Below, piece after piece: positions 42,303-51,023 of a stretch of 64,000 nucleotides of DNA. Position 1 is the stretch's first letter. Each line of letters starts with the position of its first letter. A model generated the notes under the pieces. The model had not been told where the DNA came from and ran no database searches. It was given only the letters and a program-made list of their open reading frames with translations. Source of the stretch: Bacillus sp. NTK034 (GTDB taxonomy: Bacteria > Bacillota > Bacilli > Bacillales > Cytobacillaceae); assembly GCF_017303275.1 (NCBI RefSeq), contig NZ_JAFKOJ010000006.1, positions 62,001 through 126,000 of the forward strand, read 5' to 3'. Made by a program: the position numbers and the translations under genes.

Positions 42303-43560
42303 CCAGCTCGCCTATAAAGAAACGTTTGACTGTGTCCAATGCGGCTATTGTCTTCCGGCCTGCCCCACATATGCAAGCATGGGGAAAGAAAGGCATTCTC
42401 CACGGGGACGGATCAATCTTGTGCAAATGGCGGCGGAAGGGAAAATAACCATCGGTGAAATTACAGAATCGATGGAGCTCTGCCTTGGCTGCCGCGCCTG
42501 TGAGACGGCATGTCCAACCAATGTTCAATATGGAAAAATCCTCGAGTCATTTAAGCAAGTAAAAGCTGTCGAAGCACCAGCTCCATTCGTGGAGAACATG
42601 GCTCTGCAGAAGGCTTTGCCAAATAAAAAACTGCTGGCAGCCATGAGAGCTTCACTTCGGGCCTATCAAAAAACAGGCATGGATTCGGTTGCCCGCAAAA
42701 GCAAGTTGCTCAGCATTCTTCCCGAACAGCTTCGGGCTTTTGAAGAGATCGCTCCGGCTGTGGAAATGCCAAATAAACACCTGAGAACAGGCATCCTACT
42801 GCCAGAGCGCCAGCCGAAAGCCCGCGTTGCTTTTTTTACAGGCTGTATTATGGATGTGTTTTTTGCCAAAATCAATGACCTCAGCATCAAGCTGCTTCAG
42901 CATGCCGGCTGTGAAGTAGCTGTAATTAAAGAACAGACCTGCTGCGGGGCGCTGCAGAACCATAGCGGAGATACGGGAACATCCAGGAAACTGGCGAAGG
43001 AAAATATTGCGGCTTTTGAAAAAGGGAACTTTGATTTTGTGGTAAATGCGATTGGCGGCTGCGGTGCGATGCTCGTTGAATATGATCACCTTCTCGCAGA
43101 TGACCCGGAATGGGCAGAGCGTGCCAGTGTGTTCGCACAAAAGAATAAGGATGTAAGTGTAATACTGAACAAACTCGGAATAAGCTTCAGCAGGGAACTC
43201 TCAGGTGCTGTGACCTATCAGCCATCCTGCCATTTGTTAAATGTTCAGAAGGTGGCGGATGATCCCGTTCAGCTCATCGAAAGCATACCAGGCATTACAT
43301 ATGTTCCGCTTCCGAAAGGGGATATGTGCTGTGGATCGGCGGGGATTTATAATATTGTCCACTACGAAGAATCCATGGAAATTCTTGAAAGCAAAATGGA
43401 ACATGTCCAAAGTATCTCGCCGGACACCATCGTCACGTCCAACCCCGGCTGCCATCTGCAGATGTGCCTCGGGGTCAAACGCGAGGGGCTTGAAGACAAG
43501 GTCCGTGTTATCCATATTATTGAAATACTGGCAGAAGCCTGCGGGATAGATCATAAATAA
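42295..43560 (+). CDS. glcF: Fe-S subunit of the 2-hydroxyacid oxidase (GlcF-like)
   Basis: A 421-residue electron-transfer subunit. Two 4Fe-4S motifs are near the N-terminus (CVQCGYCLPACPTY and CLGCRACETACPTN). Two CCG domains follow (FTGCIMDVFF ... EQTCCGALQNHSG and YQPSCHLLN ... KGDMCCGSAGIYN). It would take electrons from the flavin subunit to the respiratory chain. The ATG overlaps the end of glcD. No separate GlcE is encoded, as in the B. subtilis ysfC-ysfD pair. Confidence 0.9.
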   Translation: MTSQLAYKETFDCVQCGYCLPACPTYASMGKERHSPRGRINLVQMAAEGKITIGEITESMELCLGCRACETACPTNVQYGKILESFKQVKAVEAPAPFVENMALQKALPNKKLLAAMRASLRAYQKTGMDSVARKSKLLSILPEQLRAFEEIAPAVEMPNKHLRTGILLPERQPKARVAFFTGCIMDVFFAKINDLSIKLLQHAGCEVAVIKEQTCCGALQNHSGDTGTSRKLAKENIAAFEKGNFDFVVNAIGGCGAMLVEYDHLLADDPEWAERASVFAQKNKDVSVILNKLGISFSRELSGAVTYQPSCHLLNVQKVADDPVQLIESIPGITYVPLPKGDMCCGSAGIYNIVHYEESMEILESKMEHVQSISPDTIVTSNPGCHLQMCLGVKREGLEDKVRVIHIIEILAEACGIDHK

Positions 43561-43578
43561 GAGAAAGGGTGGAGGATC

Positions 43579-44787
43579 ATGTATGATTACATCATTATTG
43601 GCGGGGGCATTGTCGGCCTGTCGACAGGAATGGAGCTGCTGAACCGGTTTCCATCTGCAAAAGTGGCCATTCTGGAAAAAGAAAGCCATGTGGCGGCCCA
43701 CCAGACGGGCCATAACAGCGGTGTCATCCATTCAGGAATTTACTATAAACCTGGCAGCTATAAAGCCAGGCTTGCCAAAAAAGGCAGTGAGTCCATGACA
43801 GATTTTTGCCGTAAGCATGGCATTGAAGTGGATATCTGCGGAAAAGTCATTGTTGCAAGCGAAGATTTCGAGCTGCCGCTCATAGACAATTTATATCAGC
43901 GCGGGTTGGACAACGGCCTTGGCATCCGCATGATTGACCAGGCTGAACTCCATGAAATCGAGCCGCATGTGAACGGAAAAAAGGCCATCCATGTGCCAAT
44001 GGCTGGCATTGTCAACTATAAGCAGGTTTCGGAAAAAATGGCTGAAATCATTACAGCAAAAGGCGGGGACATCCTGCTGAATCATAAAGTATCAGCCATT
44101 GACGAAACGGCTCAAGAAGTGGTTGTCCAGACCAGCAGGGGAGAGGTAAGGGGAGCTTACTATGTAAACTGCGGCGGCCTGCAGTCAGACCGGATCGCCA
44201 AGCTTGCCGGATTGAAAACGGATGTCAAGATTGTGCCATTCAGGGGAGAGTATTATATGCTCAAACCGGAGAAAAGCAGCCTCGTCAAAAATCTTATCTA
44301 CCCTGTGCCAAATCCCAACTTCCCGTTCCTTGGGGTCCATTTTACCCGCATGATTAACGGAGCCATTGATGTTGGCCCAAATGCCGTTCTAAGCTTTAAG
44401 CGGGAGGGCTATAAGAAAACAGACCTGAATGTGGCAGACCTTATGGAGGTTGTCGCCTATAAAGGATTTTGGAAGCTCGCAAAGAAATATATGAAAGAGG
44501 GAGTGGAAGAGATGATCCGCTCAGCATCCAAGGAGCTCTTCATGAAAAATGTTCAGAAGCTTATGCCGGAAATCCAGAAGGATGATATTGTTCCAGGTCC
44601 GGCCGGTGTCAGAGCGCAAGCCTTGAAGGACGATGGCTCATTAGTCGATGACTTTTTCATTGTGCCGAGCAAACGCTCCATTCATGTTTTAAATGCACCA
44701 TCTCCGGCCGCGACGGCATCCATTGAAATTGGGAAAGAAATCGTCAGGAAGATGGATGGAATGTTTAAGATGGAATCAGCTGTTTAA
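43579..44787 (+). CDS. lhgO: L-2-hydroxyglutarate oxidase (LhgO-like)
   Basis: A 402-residue FAD-dependent oxidoreductase of the DAO family. It has the N-terminal dinucleotide motif IIGGGIVGLSTGMELL, then HQTGHNSGVIHSGIYYKPGSYKA (the LhgO hallmark), PFRGEYYMLKP, GVHFTRMINGAIDVGPNAVL, and a C-terminal VPGPAGVRAQ and LNAPSPAATASIEIG. These agree with LhgO (YgaF), which oxidises L-2-hydroxyglutarate to 2-oxoglutarate. AGAAAGGGTGGAGG precedes the ATG. It is the last gene of the TAXI-TRAP operon. No csiD or gab gene is nearby. Confidence 0.88.
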   Translation: MYDYIIIGGGIVGLSTGMELLNRFPSAKVAILEKESHVAAHQTGHNSGVIHSGIYYKPGSYKARLAKKGSESMTDFCRKHGIEVDICGKVIVASEDFELPLIDNLYQRGLDNGLGIRMIDQAELHEIEPHVNGKKAIHVPMAGIVNYKQVSEKMAEIITAKGGDILLNHKVSAIDETAQEVVVQTSRGEVRGAYYVNCGGLQSDRIAKLAGLKTDVKIVPFRGEYYMLKPEKSSLVKNLIYPVPNPNFPFLGVHFTRMINGAIDVGPNAVLSFKREGYKKTDLNVADLMEVVAYKGFWKLAKKYMKEGVEEMIRSASKELFMKNVQKLMPEIQKDDIVPGPAGVRAQALKDDGSLVDDFFIVPSKRSIHVLNAPSPAATASIEIGKEIVRKMDGMFKMESAV

Positions 44788-44805
44788 ACAATTGGAGAAT
44801 AATTC

Positions 44806-44845
44806 AAAATCCCCTGAACCATAATATGGAAGAAAGGGGATTTTT
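44806..44845 (+). terminator. Terminator whose 3' arm is the next ribosome site
   Basis: AAAATCCCC (44806-44814) pairs with GGGGATTTT (44836-44844), T5. The 3' arm AGAAAGGGGA lies 8 bases before ATG 44848 and is the only ribosome site for the following gene. Confidence 0.75.
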
Positions 44846-44847
44846 AC

Positions 44848-45303
44848 ATGAAAGCAACTACAGCGATCAGGCTGCTTCATTTGGTCATTCCTTGGCTGAC
44901 CATATTTTTTCTGCCTAAAAAGTCATTCAATAAATTTTCCACCGTCTCGGTTTTTGCTGGAATTTTAGTGTTCATTATGAGCATCCTGGCCATTCCTTTT
45001 AAATGGTGGACAGTAGAGGGCGGACACTTCAAGAAATTGCTCAATGATTTAACCTTCATACTTGGCCCGTTTTTTATAGGTACCTTATGGATCTTTCATT
45101 TTACCTTTGGAAACTTTAAGCGTTATCTGGCTGTCAACGCTATCATGGACTTTCTATTCGCCTATCCGCTTAATTATTTGTATGAAAAATTTAACTTATA
45201 TAAGCTAGTCAAATTTAAGCCCATCTATATTTTCCTGTTCTTCACCACCTACGCATGGATTATTTACGGATATCAGGAATTCTTCCATCGGAATAACCGG
45301 TAA
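44848..45303 (+). CDS. Hypothetical four-helix membrane protein
   Basis: A 151-residue membrane protein, helices at about residues 8-22, 30-50, 70-88 and 120-142, with WWTVEGGHFKKLLNDLTFIL between the second and third. I do not recognise a family, though the style is like the CBO0543-type protein at 16783. Its ribosome site lies in the 3' arm of the preceding terminator, so translation from read-through RNA would depend on that hairpin being open. It is followed by a terminator at 45311. Confidence 0.6.
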   Translation: MKATTAIRLLHLVIPWLTIFFLPKKSFNKFSTVSVFAGILVFIMSILAIPFKWWTVEGGHFKKLLNDLTFILGPFFIGTLWIFHFTFGNFKRYLAVNAIMDFLFAYPLNYLYEKFNLYKLVKFKPIYIFLFFTTYAWIIYGYQEFFHRNNR

Positions 45304-45310
45304 GTAAAAA

Positions 45311-45335
45311 GCCATTCCATCAAGGAACGGCTTTT
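45311..45335 (+). terminator. Terminator after the membrane protein
   Basis: GCCATTCC / GGAACGGC (one mismatch), TTTT. Confidence 0.65.
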
Positions 45336-45369
45336 CTCGTTAAAGAAGAAATTATGAACGTTAAAAAAT

Positions 45370-45431
45370 GTCTAGTGCTAGCAGCCTCCCCCCTCGAGGT
45401 GTCGGGGTGAGGTCAGGCGCTTACACTTTTC
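45370..45431. repeat. GC-rich interspersed repeat fragment
   Basis: TGTCTAGTGCTAGCAGCCTC, then a hairpin CCTCCCCCC / GGGGTGAGG around TCGAGGTGTC, then CAGGCGCTTACACTTTTC. The ends resemble the GTCTAG...AGCGCC / CAGGCGCTTACGCTTTTC elements scattered in Bacillus genomes, from memory. This copy looks shortened. Confidence 0.5.
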
Positions 45432-45434
45432 TCG

Positions 45435-46079
45435 TTAACACTCACCATTATGGCACTCGACTCCAATCACCCGAAAGCCATTTGCGTCCAGTTCTTTCTT
45501 AATTTTATCCAGGATTTCCTCTGTTGTATCCTTCGGCAATGTAAAAAGAATACGGCGGATCAGGCTGACATGAAAGCTGGATGAGTCCAAGGAGATGACT
45601 CCCTGGATATCGCTATACTTACTGATAATGCTGCTTATCTTTTTCAGTGTTCCCTGAGTGCCATAGCTTCCTACAGTCAGCGTATAGCTTCCTCGGTTCA
45701 GCCCCCACGCTTCCTCCAGCAGTTCCAGTACGGCCGCATGTGTCAGCAATCCGACAAACTGCCCATGGTCATTTTCAACCGGCAGATAAGGATATCTCTT
45801 CAGAGTGAAAAAGGCTTTCATGAAAGAGTCATCCTCATCAATTACGGTTTGCTGATCTTTAGCCAGAGCCGTAATCGGTTCATCCATAGAATGATTTTCC
45901 TTATATTCTAAAATATCAACCTTATAGATGTTACCGGCAAACTTTGTATGTGTGGCATCCAGAATAGGGACACAGCGGTAACCAGTTTCATTTAAAAACT
46001 GCAGCGCCTGTTCCAAATTAAAGGTTTCATCACAAAACCGAACATCTTTTTTCTCCACCATCTGATGTCGAATCAGCAT
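45435..46079 (-). CDS. CBS-pair plus ACT-like protein (CbpA-like, c-di-AMP binding)
   Basis: A 214-residue soluble protein with two CBS motifs (about 10-60, GYRCVPILDATHTKFAGNIYKVDIL; about 75-125, YPYLPVENDHGQFVGLLTHAAVLELLEE) and a C-terminal ACT-like domain (about 135-210, GTLKKISSIISKYSDIQGVISLDSSS). The order matches CbpA of Listeria, which binds cyclic di-AMP. Function here is inferred from family. AAAGGAGG is placed seven bases before the ATG. Single gene, divergent from the LytTR regulator. Confidence 0.75.
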   Translation of the reverse strand: MLIRHQMVEKKDVRFCDETFNLEQALQFLNETGYRCVPILDATHTKFAGNIYKVDILEYKENHSMDEPITALAKDQQTVIDEDDSFMKAFFTLKRYPYLPVENDHGQFVGLLTHAAVLELLEEAWGLNRGSYTLTVGSYGTQGTLKKISSIISKYSDIQGVISLDSSSFHVSLIRRILFTLPKDTTEEILDKIKKELDANGFRVIGVECHNGEC

Positions 46080-46217
46080 ACCAGCATCCTCCTTTACCCC
46101 TAACCTTCTCTATTCTATGCCGGTGCCTTTTCGGCAATGATAAGAAATTAAGTGAATCCCCCTGCGAAAACTTGTAAAATAAGAAAAAGCCATCATCATG
46201 AAAGGTGCTGAGATAAC

Positions 46218-46862
46218 TTGGAAAGCATTACAATTGTATCGCTGCTGGATGTGATTGGAGAGCTGTTTTCCGATGAAATATCCATAGCGGTTTCCAATAC
46301 GAGTGAATATATCTATTACCGGCCGAGCAAGCGCATCGATTTAAAGATCAGGCCGGGTGACATGATAAAAGAAGGAACGATCGCCTATAAGGCTTTAGGG
46401 ACACAGCAAAGAGTGTCGGAGTTTATTGACCGCGATGTATTTGGTGTTCCGTATCACGGCATGGCCGTGCCATTTTTGCATGAAGGAAAGCTTGAAGGCT
46501 GCGTAACCGCCATTTTTCCGGCTTTGACGGACGGCAAATCGGTTGTGACAATGAAAACTAATGATGGCTGGATTCCAATTCCTTTTTCCGAGGTTGTCTG
46601 CCTTGAGGCAAAGGATAAGAAGACCTATGTACATACTGACGGCCATTCAGGCACCCATAAATACTCGCTTCAGGATTTTGAGTATTCGCTGCCGAAGGAC
46701 AGTTTTATCCGCTGCCACCGCTCATTCATTGTAAATGTCAATCATATCAAGGAAATCTTTCCTGACACGCATTCCACCTTTCTCCTCGTCATGAAAAATG
46801 GGGACCGGGTGCCTGTCAGCCAGTCTTACTCCAGCTATTTCCGCAAATTGCTCGGTTTTTAG
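46218..46862 (+). CDS. LytTR DNA-binding regulator with N-terminal sensor domain
   Basis: A 214-residue regulator. The N-terminal 110 residues look like a small PAS/GAF-type sensor (MESITIVSLLDVIGELFSDEISIAVSN, PYHGMAVPFLHEGKLEGCVTAIFP). The C-terminal 100 residues are a LytTR domain (IPFSEVVCLEAKDKKTYVHT, KYSLQDFEYSLPKDSFIRCHRSFIVNVNHI, DRVPVSQSYSSYFRKLLG). It lacks a receiver domain and so senses directly. The TTG start has AAAGGTGC upstream. It lies 130 bases before the CoA-transferase gene, with paired direct repeats between, so that gene is its likely target. Confidence 0.8.
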   Translation: MESITIVSLLDVIGELFSDEISIAVSNTSEYIYYRPSKRIDLKIRPGDMIKEGTIAYKALGTQQRVSEFIDRDVFGVPYHGMAVPFLHEGKLEGCVTAIFPALTDGKSVVTMKTNDGWIPIPFSEVVCLEAKDKKTYVHTDGHSGTHKYSLQDFEYSLPKDSFIRCHRSFIVNVNHIKEIFPDTHSTFLLVMKNGDRVPVSQSYSSYFRKLLGF

Positions 46863-46900
46863 AAAATTCTTTCTGTTTCAGCTTTGTAATTTGCTGTCTT

Positions 46901-46960
46901 ATCGGAATTTTCCGTAATATGATCGGAAAAGTCCTGGCTCCCTCTTTATCCGGGTAAAAT
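46901..46960 (+). promoter_or_regulatory. LytTR-type direct-repeat operator and promoter
   Basis: ATCGGAA at 46901 and 46922, exactly 21 bases apart, the spacing for two LytTR monomers on one DNA face. The first copy also forms the inverted repeat CGGAA-TT-TTCCG. A -10 TAAAAT follows at 46955-46960, placing the repeats just upstream of the -35 position as for an activator. Confidence 0.68.
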
Positions 46961-46994
46961 GATTTTATATATCATAATGGAGGGGATGAGCAAT

Positions 46995-48527
46995 ATGGAG
47001 AAAAATTTAGAACGGATTCGCGACAGCCGCCTGCATGACCGGGTAGTTACACCTGAAGAGGCAGCCTCCTGGATTCAGGACGGCATGACTCTGGGGCTAA
47101 GCGGCTTTACACGTGCGGGTGATGTGAAAGCGGTACCATTTGCACTGGCTGACCGTGCCAGGCATGAGAGTTTTAAAGTGAATGTGTATACTGGTGCTTC
47201 TTTGGGATCTGATGTGGACAAGCTTTTTGCGGAAGCGGGAATTTTGGGGAAAAGGCTGCCATTTCAGGCCGATCCGACCATGAGGAAAGGGATTAACCAG
47301 GGGGATTTCTTATTTGTCGATCAGCATTTGTCACATACGGCAGAGCTTGTACGCGCCAATGTCATGGATCCTATTGATTTCGCTATTTTGGAAGCGGTTT
47401 CTATTACGGAGGATGGGCTGATCATTCCGTCTACTTCAATCGGAAACTCGCTGTCTTTCGCAGAGAATGCCAAACACATTATTATCGAAATCAATCTTGC
47501 CCAATCCACACAGCTGGAAGGTTTGCATGATTTATATGAACCTGGCAGACAGGGGGAACGGAATCCGATTCCGCTGACGAAAGCCGACGACCGTATCGGC
47601 ACTCCTGGAATTAAGGTGGATTTGGATAAGTTGAAGGGCATCGTATTCACGAATCAGCAGGACTCTCCTTCGACAATCGTGCCGCCGGATGAAGACACCG
47701 CCATTATGGCACAGCATCTGCTTCAGTTTCTACGCGGGGAAATTGCAGCAGGCAGGCTGACAAATAGCCTTGCACCGCTGCAGTCGGGCATTGGTTCGGT
47801 GGCAAATGCTGTGCTTCATGGGATGCTTGATTCTGAGTTTGAGAATCTGGAAGTCTATTCAGAAGTGCTGCAGGATGCGGTATTTGATTTGATGGATGCC
47901 GGAAAGGTGAACTTTGCATCCTGCTGTTCTATCACTTTATCAGATGAAAAAATGAAAGAGGTTTTCACGAATTTTGACCGGTACAGGGACCGTTTAATCA
48001 TGCGTCCGCAGGAGATTTCCAACCACCCTGAAATCATCCGCCGCCTTGGCCTGATTTCGATTAATACAGCCTTGGAGCTTGATATCTATGGAAATGTGAA
48101 CTCCACCCATGTCCTTGGAACGAAAATGATGAACGGGATCGGCGGTTCTGGCGATTTTGCCAGAAATGCTCGCCTGGCGATCTTCGTGACGAAGTCCATT
48201 GCCAAAGACGGCAAGATTTCAAGCATCGTCCCATTCGTCTCCCATGTCGACCACACCGAGCATGATGTCGATGTCATTGTGACAGAACAGGGCTATGCAG
48301 ACCTGCGCGGGCTGGCTCCAAGACAGCGCGTCGAACGGATCATCGAAAATTGTGCACACCCGCTGTACCGTGACCAGCTTCGCGAATATTACCGGGAAGC
48401 CCTCACAAGAGGCGGCCAGACTCCGCACGTACTGGAAAAAGCCCTCTCCTGGCATACAGACTTCTCCAATAATGGTACCATGCTGAAAGAAACTGCGGCA
48501 GCAGCTCTGCAGTGGAATTTCTGTTAA
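46995..48527 (+). CDS. Acetyl-CoA hydrolase/succinyl-CoA:acetate CoA-transferase family
   Basis: About 510 residues. It fits the Cat1/SucCoAT (acetyl-CoA hydrolase/transferase) family: GMTLGLSGFTRAGDVKAVP at the N-terminus, an N-terminal CoA-transferase lobe, LQSGIGSVANAVLHGM, YSEVLQDAVFDLMDAGKV with the catalytic Glu, and HDVDVIVTEQGYADLRGLAPRQR at the C-terminal lobe. It would move CoA between acetate and succinate or related acids. Of several ATGs I prefer 46995 (GGAGGGG nine bases upstream). It is followed by a long palindrome that probably also ends transcription. Confidence 0.87.
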   Translation: MEKNLERIRDSRLHDRVVTPEEAASWIQDGMTLGLSGFTRAGDVKAVPFALADRARHESFKVNVYTGASLGSDVDKLFAEAGILGKRLPFQADPTMRKGINQGDFLFVDQHLSHTAELVRANVMDPIDFAILEAVSITEDGLIIPSTSIGNSLSFAENAKHIIIEINLAQSTQLEGLHDLYEPGRQGERNPIPLTKADDRIGTPGIKVDLDKLKGIVFTNQQDSPSTIVPPDEDTAIMAQHLLQFLRGEIAAGRLTNSLAPLQSGIGSVANAVLHGMLDSEFENLEVYSEVLQDAVFDLMDAGKVNFASCCSITLSDEKMKEVFTNFDRYRDRLIMRPQEISNHPEIIRRLGLISINTALELDIYGNVNSTHVLGTKMMNGIGGSGDFARNARLAIFVTKSIAKDGKISSIVPFVSHVDHTEHDVDVIVTEQGYADLRGLAPRQRVERIIENCAHPLYRDQLREYYREALTRGGQTPHVLEKALSWHTDFSNNGTMLKETAAAALQWNFC

Positions 48528-48535
48528 AACTTATG

Positions 48536-48588
48536 GTGCCAGGCACCTATACCACTTCATCCAACTGGTATAGGTGCCTGGCACTTTT
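48536..48588. repeat. Long palindromic repeat, copy 1
   Basis: Arms GTGCCAGGCACCTATACCA and TGGTATAGGTGCCTGGCAC (19 bp, perfect) around the loop CTTCATCCAAC, followed by TTTT. Related to the copies at 49834 and 54946. Confidence 0.9.
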
Positions 48589-48634
48589 AATGTTACAATG
48601 ATAGCTATACTAAACAAAATGATTGGGTGGAATT

Positions 48635-49828
48635 ATGAGTAAAGCTATCAAATTAGTTGCGGCTTCTAAATATAAGAATGGTTTTAAGGATGGCTATCCG
48701 CTGGTAACAGAGGAATCGGTGCAGCGGATTCCGAAGGGGATCGAAGAGGGTGCAATCATTGTACTGACTGATGAGAGCGGGCAGTTTATCGGCAAAGGGT
48801 ATTATGGAAAGCAGAATAAAGGCAGAGGCTGGATTCTTTCGCGTAATTCTCAGGAAATCTTCAATGAAGCTTTTTTTGCGACGAAATTTAAAGAAGCTTT
48901 AAAAAGGCGGGAAGCTCTACTCCGTGATCCTGAAACAACCGCTTTTCGGGTTTTCAATGGAGAAGGAGATGGAATCGGGGGCATCACGATTGATTATTAC
49001 GATGGTTTTTACGTGATCAGCTGGTACAGTCAGGGAATTTATACCTTCAGGAACGCGGTGATTCAGGCATTGATGAACAATGCTGATGTTAAGGGCCTGT
49101 ATGAAAAGAAGCGGTTTGCTGTAAAAGGCACTTATATAGAGGATGATGATTTTGCAGCAGGAGAACGGGCATCTTTTCCGCTGATGGTGAAGGAGAATGG
49201 TATCAGCTTTCCCATTTATTTGAATGATGGCGCTATGGTAGGGGTATTCCTTGACCAGAGGCATGTCCGGAAGACAATCAGGGACAAGTATGCGGAAGGA
49301 AAAACGGTCCTGAACACGTTCTCCTATACGGGCGCTTTTTCAGCGGCTGCCGCATTAGGGGGAGCAGTGAAAACAACCAGTGTCGACCTTGCCAACCGCA
49401 GCAAAAGCAAAACCATCGAAATGTTCAGCGTAAATGGCATTGATTTTGAGGCTCAGGATATCATTGTGGAAGATGTGTTCAACTACTTCAAATACGCTGT
49501 TCGGAAGAAGCTGAAATTTGATATGGTCATCCTGGACCCTCCAAGCTTTGCCCGTTCCAAAAAGCATACATTCAGCGCCAGAAAAGATTACCCGGATCTG
49601 CTCGCCCAGGCCATTCAGATCACAGAAAAAAACGGAATCATTGTGGCATCATCAAACTGCAGCACATTCAACATGAAAAAATTTAAAGACTTTATCAAAA
49701 AAGCGTTCGCACAAACAGGGGACCGCTACAAAATCCTTGAGGAATTCACTCTTCCTGAAGACTTCCGCACCATTAAGGAATTCAAAGAAGGAGACTATCT
49801 TAAAGTAGCATTCATACAGAAGCTGTAA
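48635..49828 (+). CDS. Class I SAM-dependent rRNA methyltransferase (RlmI/YwbD type)
   Basis: About 397 residues. An N-terminal PUA domain (SKAIKLVAASKYKNGFKDGYP, DESGQFIGKGYYGKQNKG) is followed by an EEHEE-like linker and a Rossmann methyltransferase domain (KTVLNTFSYTGAFSAAAALGG for SAM, VILDPPSFARSKK as motif IV, ASSNCSTFNMKKF). Members methylate C5 of a cytosine in 23S rRNA (RlmI) or act similarly. The ATG at 48635 has GGGTGG upstream; an in-frame TTG is at 48623. It lies between two copies of the long palindrome. Confidence 0.87.
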   Translation: MSKAIKLVAASKYKNGFKDGYPLVTEESVQRIPKGIEEGAIIVLTDESGQFIGKGYYGKQNKGRGWILSRNSQEIFNEAFFATKFKEALKRREALLRDPETTAFRVFNGEGDGIGGITIDYYDGFYVISWYSQGIYTFRNAVIQALMNNADVKGLYEKKRFAVKGTYIEDDDFAAGERASFPLMVKENGISFPIYLNDGAMVGVFLDQRHVRKTIRDKYAEGKTVLNTFSYTGAFSAAAALGGAVKTTSVDLANRSKSKTIEMFSVNGIDFEAQDIIVEDVFNYFKYAVRKKLKFDMVILDPPSFARSKKHTFSARKDYPDLLAQAIQITEKNGIIVASSNCSTFNMKKFKDFIKKAFAQTGDRYKILEEFTLPEDFRTIKEFKEGDYLKVAFIQKL

Positions 49829-49833
49829 AAATG

Positions 49834-49889
49834 GGTGACAGGTACCTATACCACTTCGGCCAACTGGTATAGGTGCCTGTCACCTTTTT
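49834..49889. repeat. Long palindromic repeat, copy 2
   Basis: GGTGACAGGTACCTATACCA and TGGTATAGGTGCCTGTCACC around CTTCGGCCAAC, T5 follows. It lies between the converging rlmI-type and dctB genes and can serve as a terminator. Confidence 0.9.
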
Positions 49890-50943
49890 ATTCATATTTA
49901 GCCCGCAGTTCCTTCATCTCTTCCACCAGATTCTTCCCGATTTCCTGTGAAAAGTCTTCATAGACCGGATCCAGCTTAGCCTGCCATTCCTGTTTTTCTA
50001 AAGCTGTGAGCTCATGAATCTGAATGGAGGAATTCTGTCTGATTTTTTCAAGCAGTTCTTCGTTCATTTCAAAAGCCATCCGGCTGTTCCATGCGGTTGT
50101 TTCATCCAAAGCCTCGAGCAGAATCTTCTTTGTTCCCTCACTCTGCTCATTCCAGACCTTCTCGCTCATCATCACCGCATATCCAAGATAGCCATGATTG
50201 CTGATTGTCATATGCTTTTGCAGGTTATAAAATTTCTTTGAGTAGATATTGGAAATGGTATTTTCTTCTCCATCCACATCGCCTTCTTCAAGAAGCTTGT
50301 AAGTGGAATTGAATGAATCCTGAATAGCCTTTGCCTTCAGGCGGCTGAATTGGGCCGATATCACATCACTTTGCATGATACGGAAGGATTGCCCTTTCAG
50401 ATCCTCTGGTTTTTGGATAGGACCCTGATTCGAAGTAATCTGCTTAAATCCATTGGGCCAGTGGGCAAGCCCTTTAATGCCGTCGCCCTGCAGGGATCTC
50501 AGCAGCTGCTGGCCGATATCCCCGTTCAATCCTTCAAGCGCAGCTTCACGCGTAGGGAAGGCAAAAGGCAGATCCAGTACTCCCCATTGCGGTGAAAGCA
50601 TGCCCAGCTTGGAAGTGGAGGGGGCAATAAAGTGAACCTGGCCTTCTTTAAGAGCATTTATTTCTTCTATATCAGAATAGAGACTGCCATTTGGAAACAC
50701 TTCAATTTTAATATGACCATTCGACTTTTCGGCGACGAGCTCTGCAAACCTTTGGGCGGCAAGGCCCTTCGGAGTATTTTCAGCCACCACATGGCTGAAC
50801 TTGAAGACAATTTGATCCTTAAGCCCTTCCTGGTCATCATCGTAAGGAATCGCATCCCGCGGAAAAAAGCTTTGATAGCCAAAGAAGGCTGCCAGCAGCA
50901 ATACCATACTGGCAAGGAGAATATAGCCTGCGGCGCTTTTCAT
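49888..50943 (-). CDS. dctB: C4-dicarboxylate-binding protein DctB
   Basis: About 351 residues: a DctP-type TRAP solute receptor with an N-terminal signal/anchor helix (KSAAGYILLASMVLLLAAFFGY). Motifs are FKFSHVVAENTPKGLAAQRFAELV, LPFAFPTREAA, FRIMQSDVISAQF (the conserved Arg) and GEENTISNIYSKKFY. There is no TRAP permease beside it. In B. subtilis the same arrangement (dctB divergent from dctS-dctR-dctP) uses the receptor as co-sensor for the DctS kinase. The ATG at 50943 has AAAGGAGG upstream. It is transcribed away from dctS. Confidence 0.87.
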   Translation of the reverse strand: MKSAAGYILLASMVLLLAAFFGYQSFFPRDAIPYDDDQEGLKDQIVFKFSHVVAENTPKGLAAQRFAELVAEKSNGHIKIEVFPNGSLYSDIEEINALKEGQVHFIAPSTSKLGMLSPQWGVLDLPFAFPTREAALEGLNGDIGQQLLRSLQGDGIKGLAHWPNGFKQITSNQGPIQKPEDLKGQSFRIMQSDVISAQFSRLKAKAIQDSFNSTYKLLEEGDVDGEENTISNIYSKKFYNLQKHMTISNHGYLGYAVMMSEKVWNEQSEGTKKILLEALDETTAWNSRMAFEMNEELLEKIRQNSSIQIHELTALEKQEWQAKLDPVYEDFSQEIGKNLVEEMKELRAKYE

Positions 50944-51023
50944 TTGAATCCTCCTTTTTAAAACTATTAATGTTATCATACTTACAAGAATTCTATCCGT
51001 AAAGACAGAAGGGAGGGTCCCTT

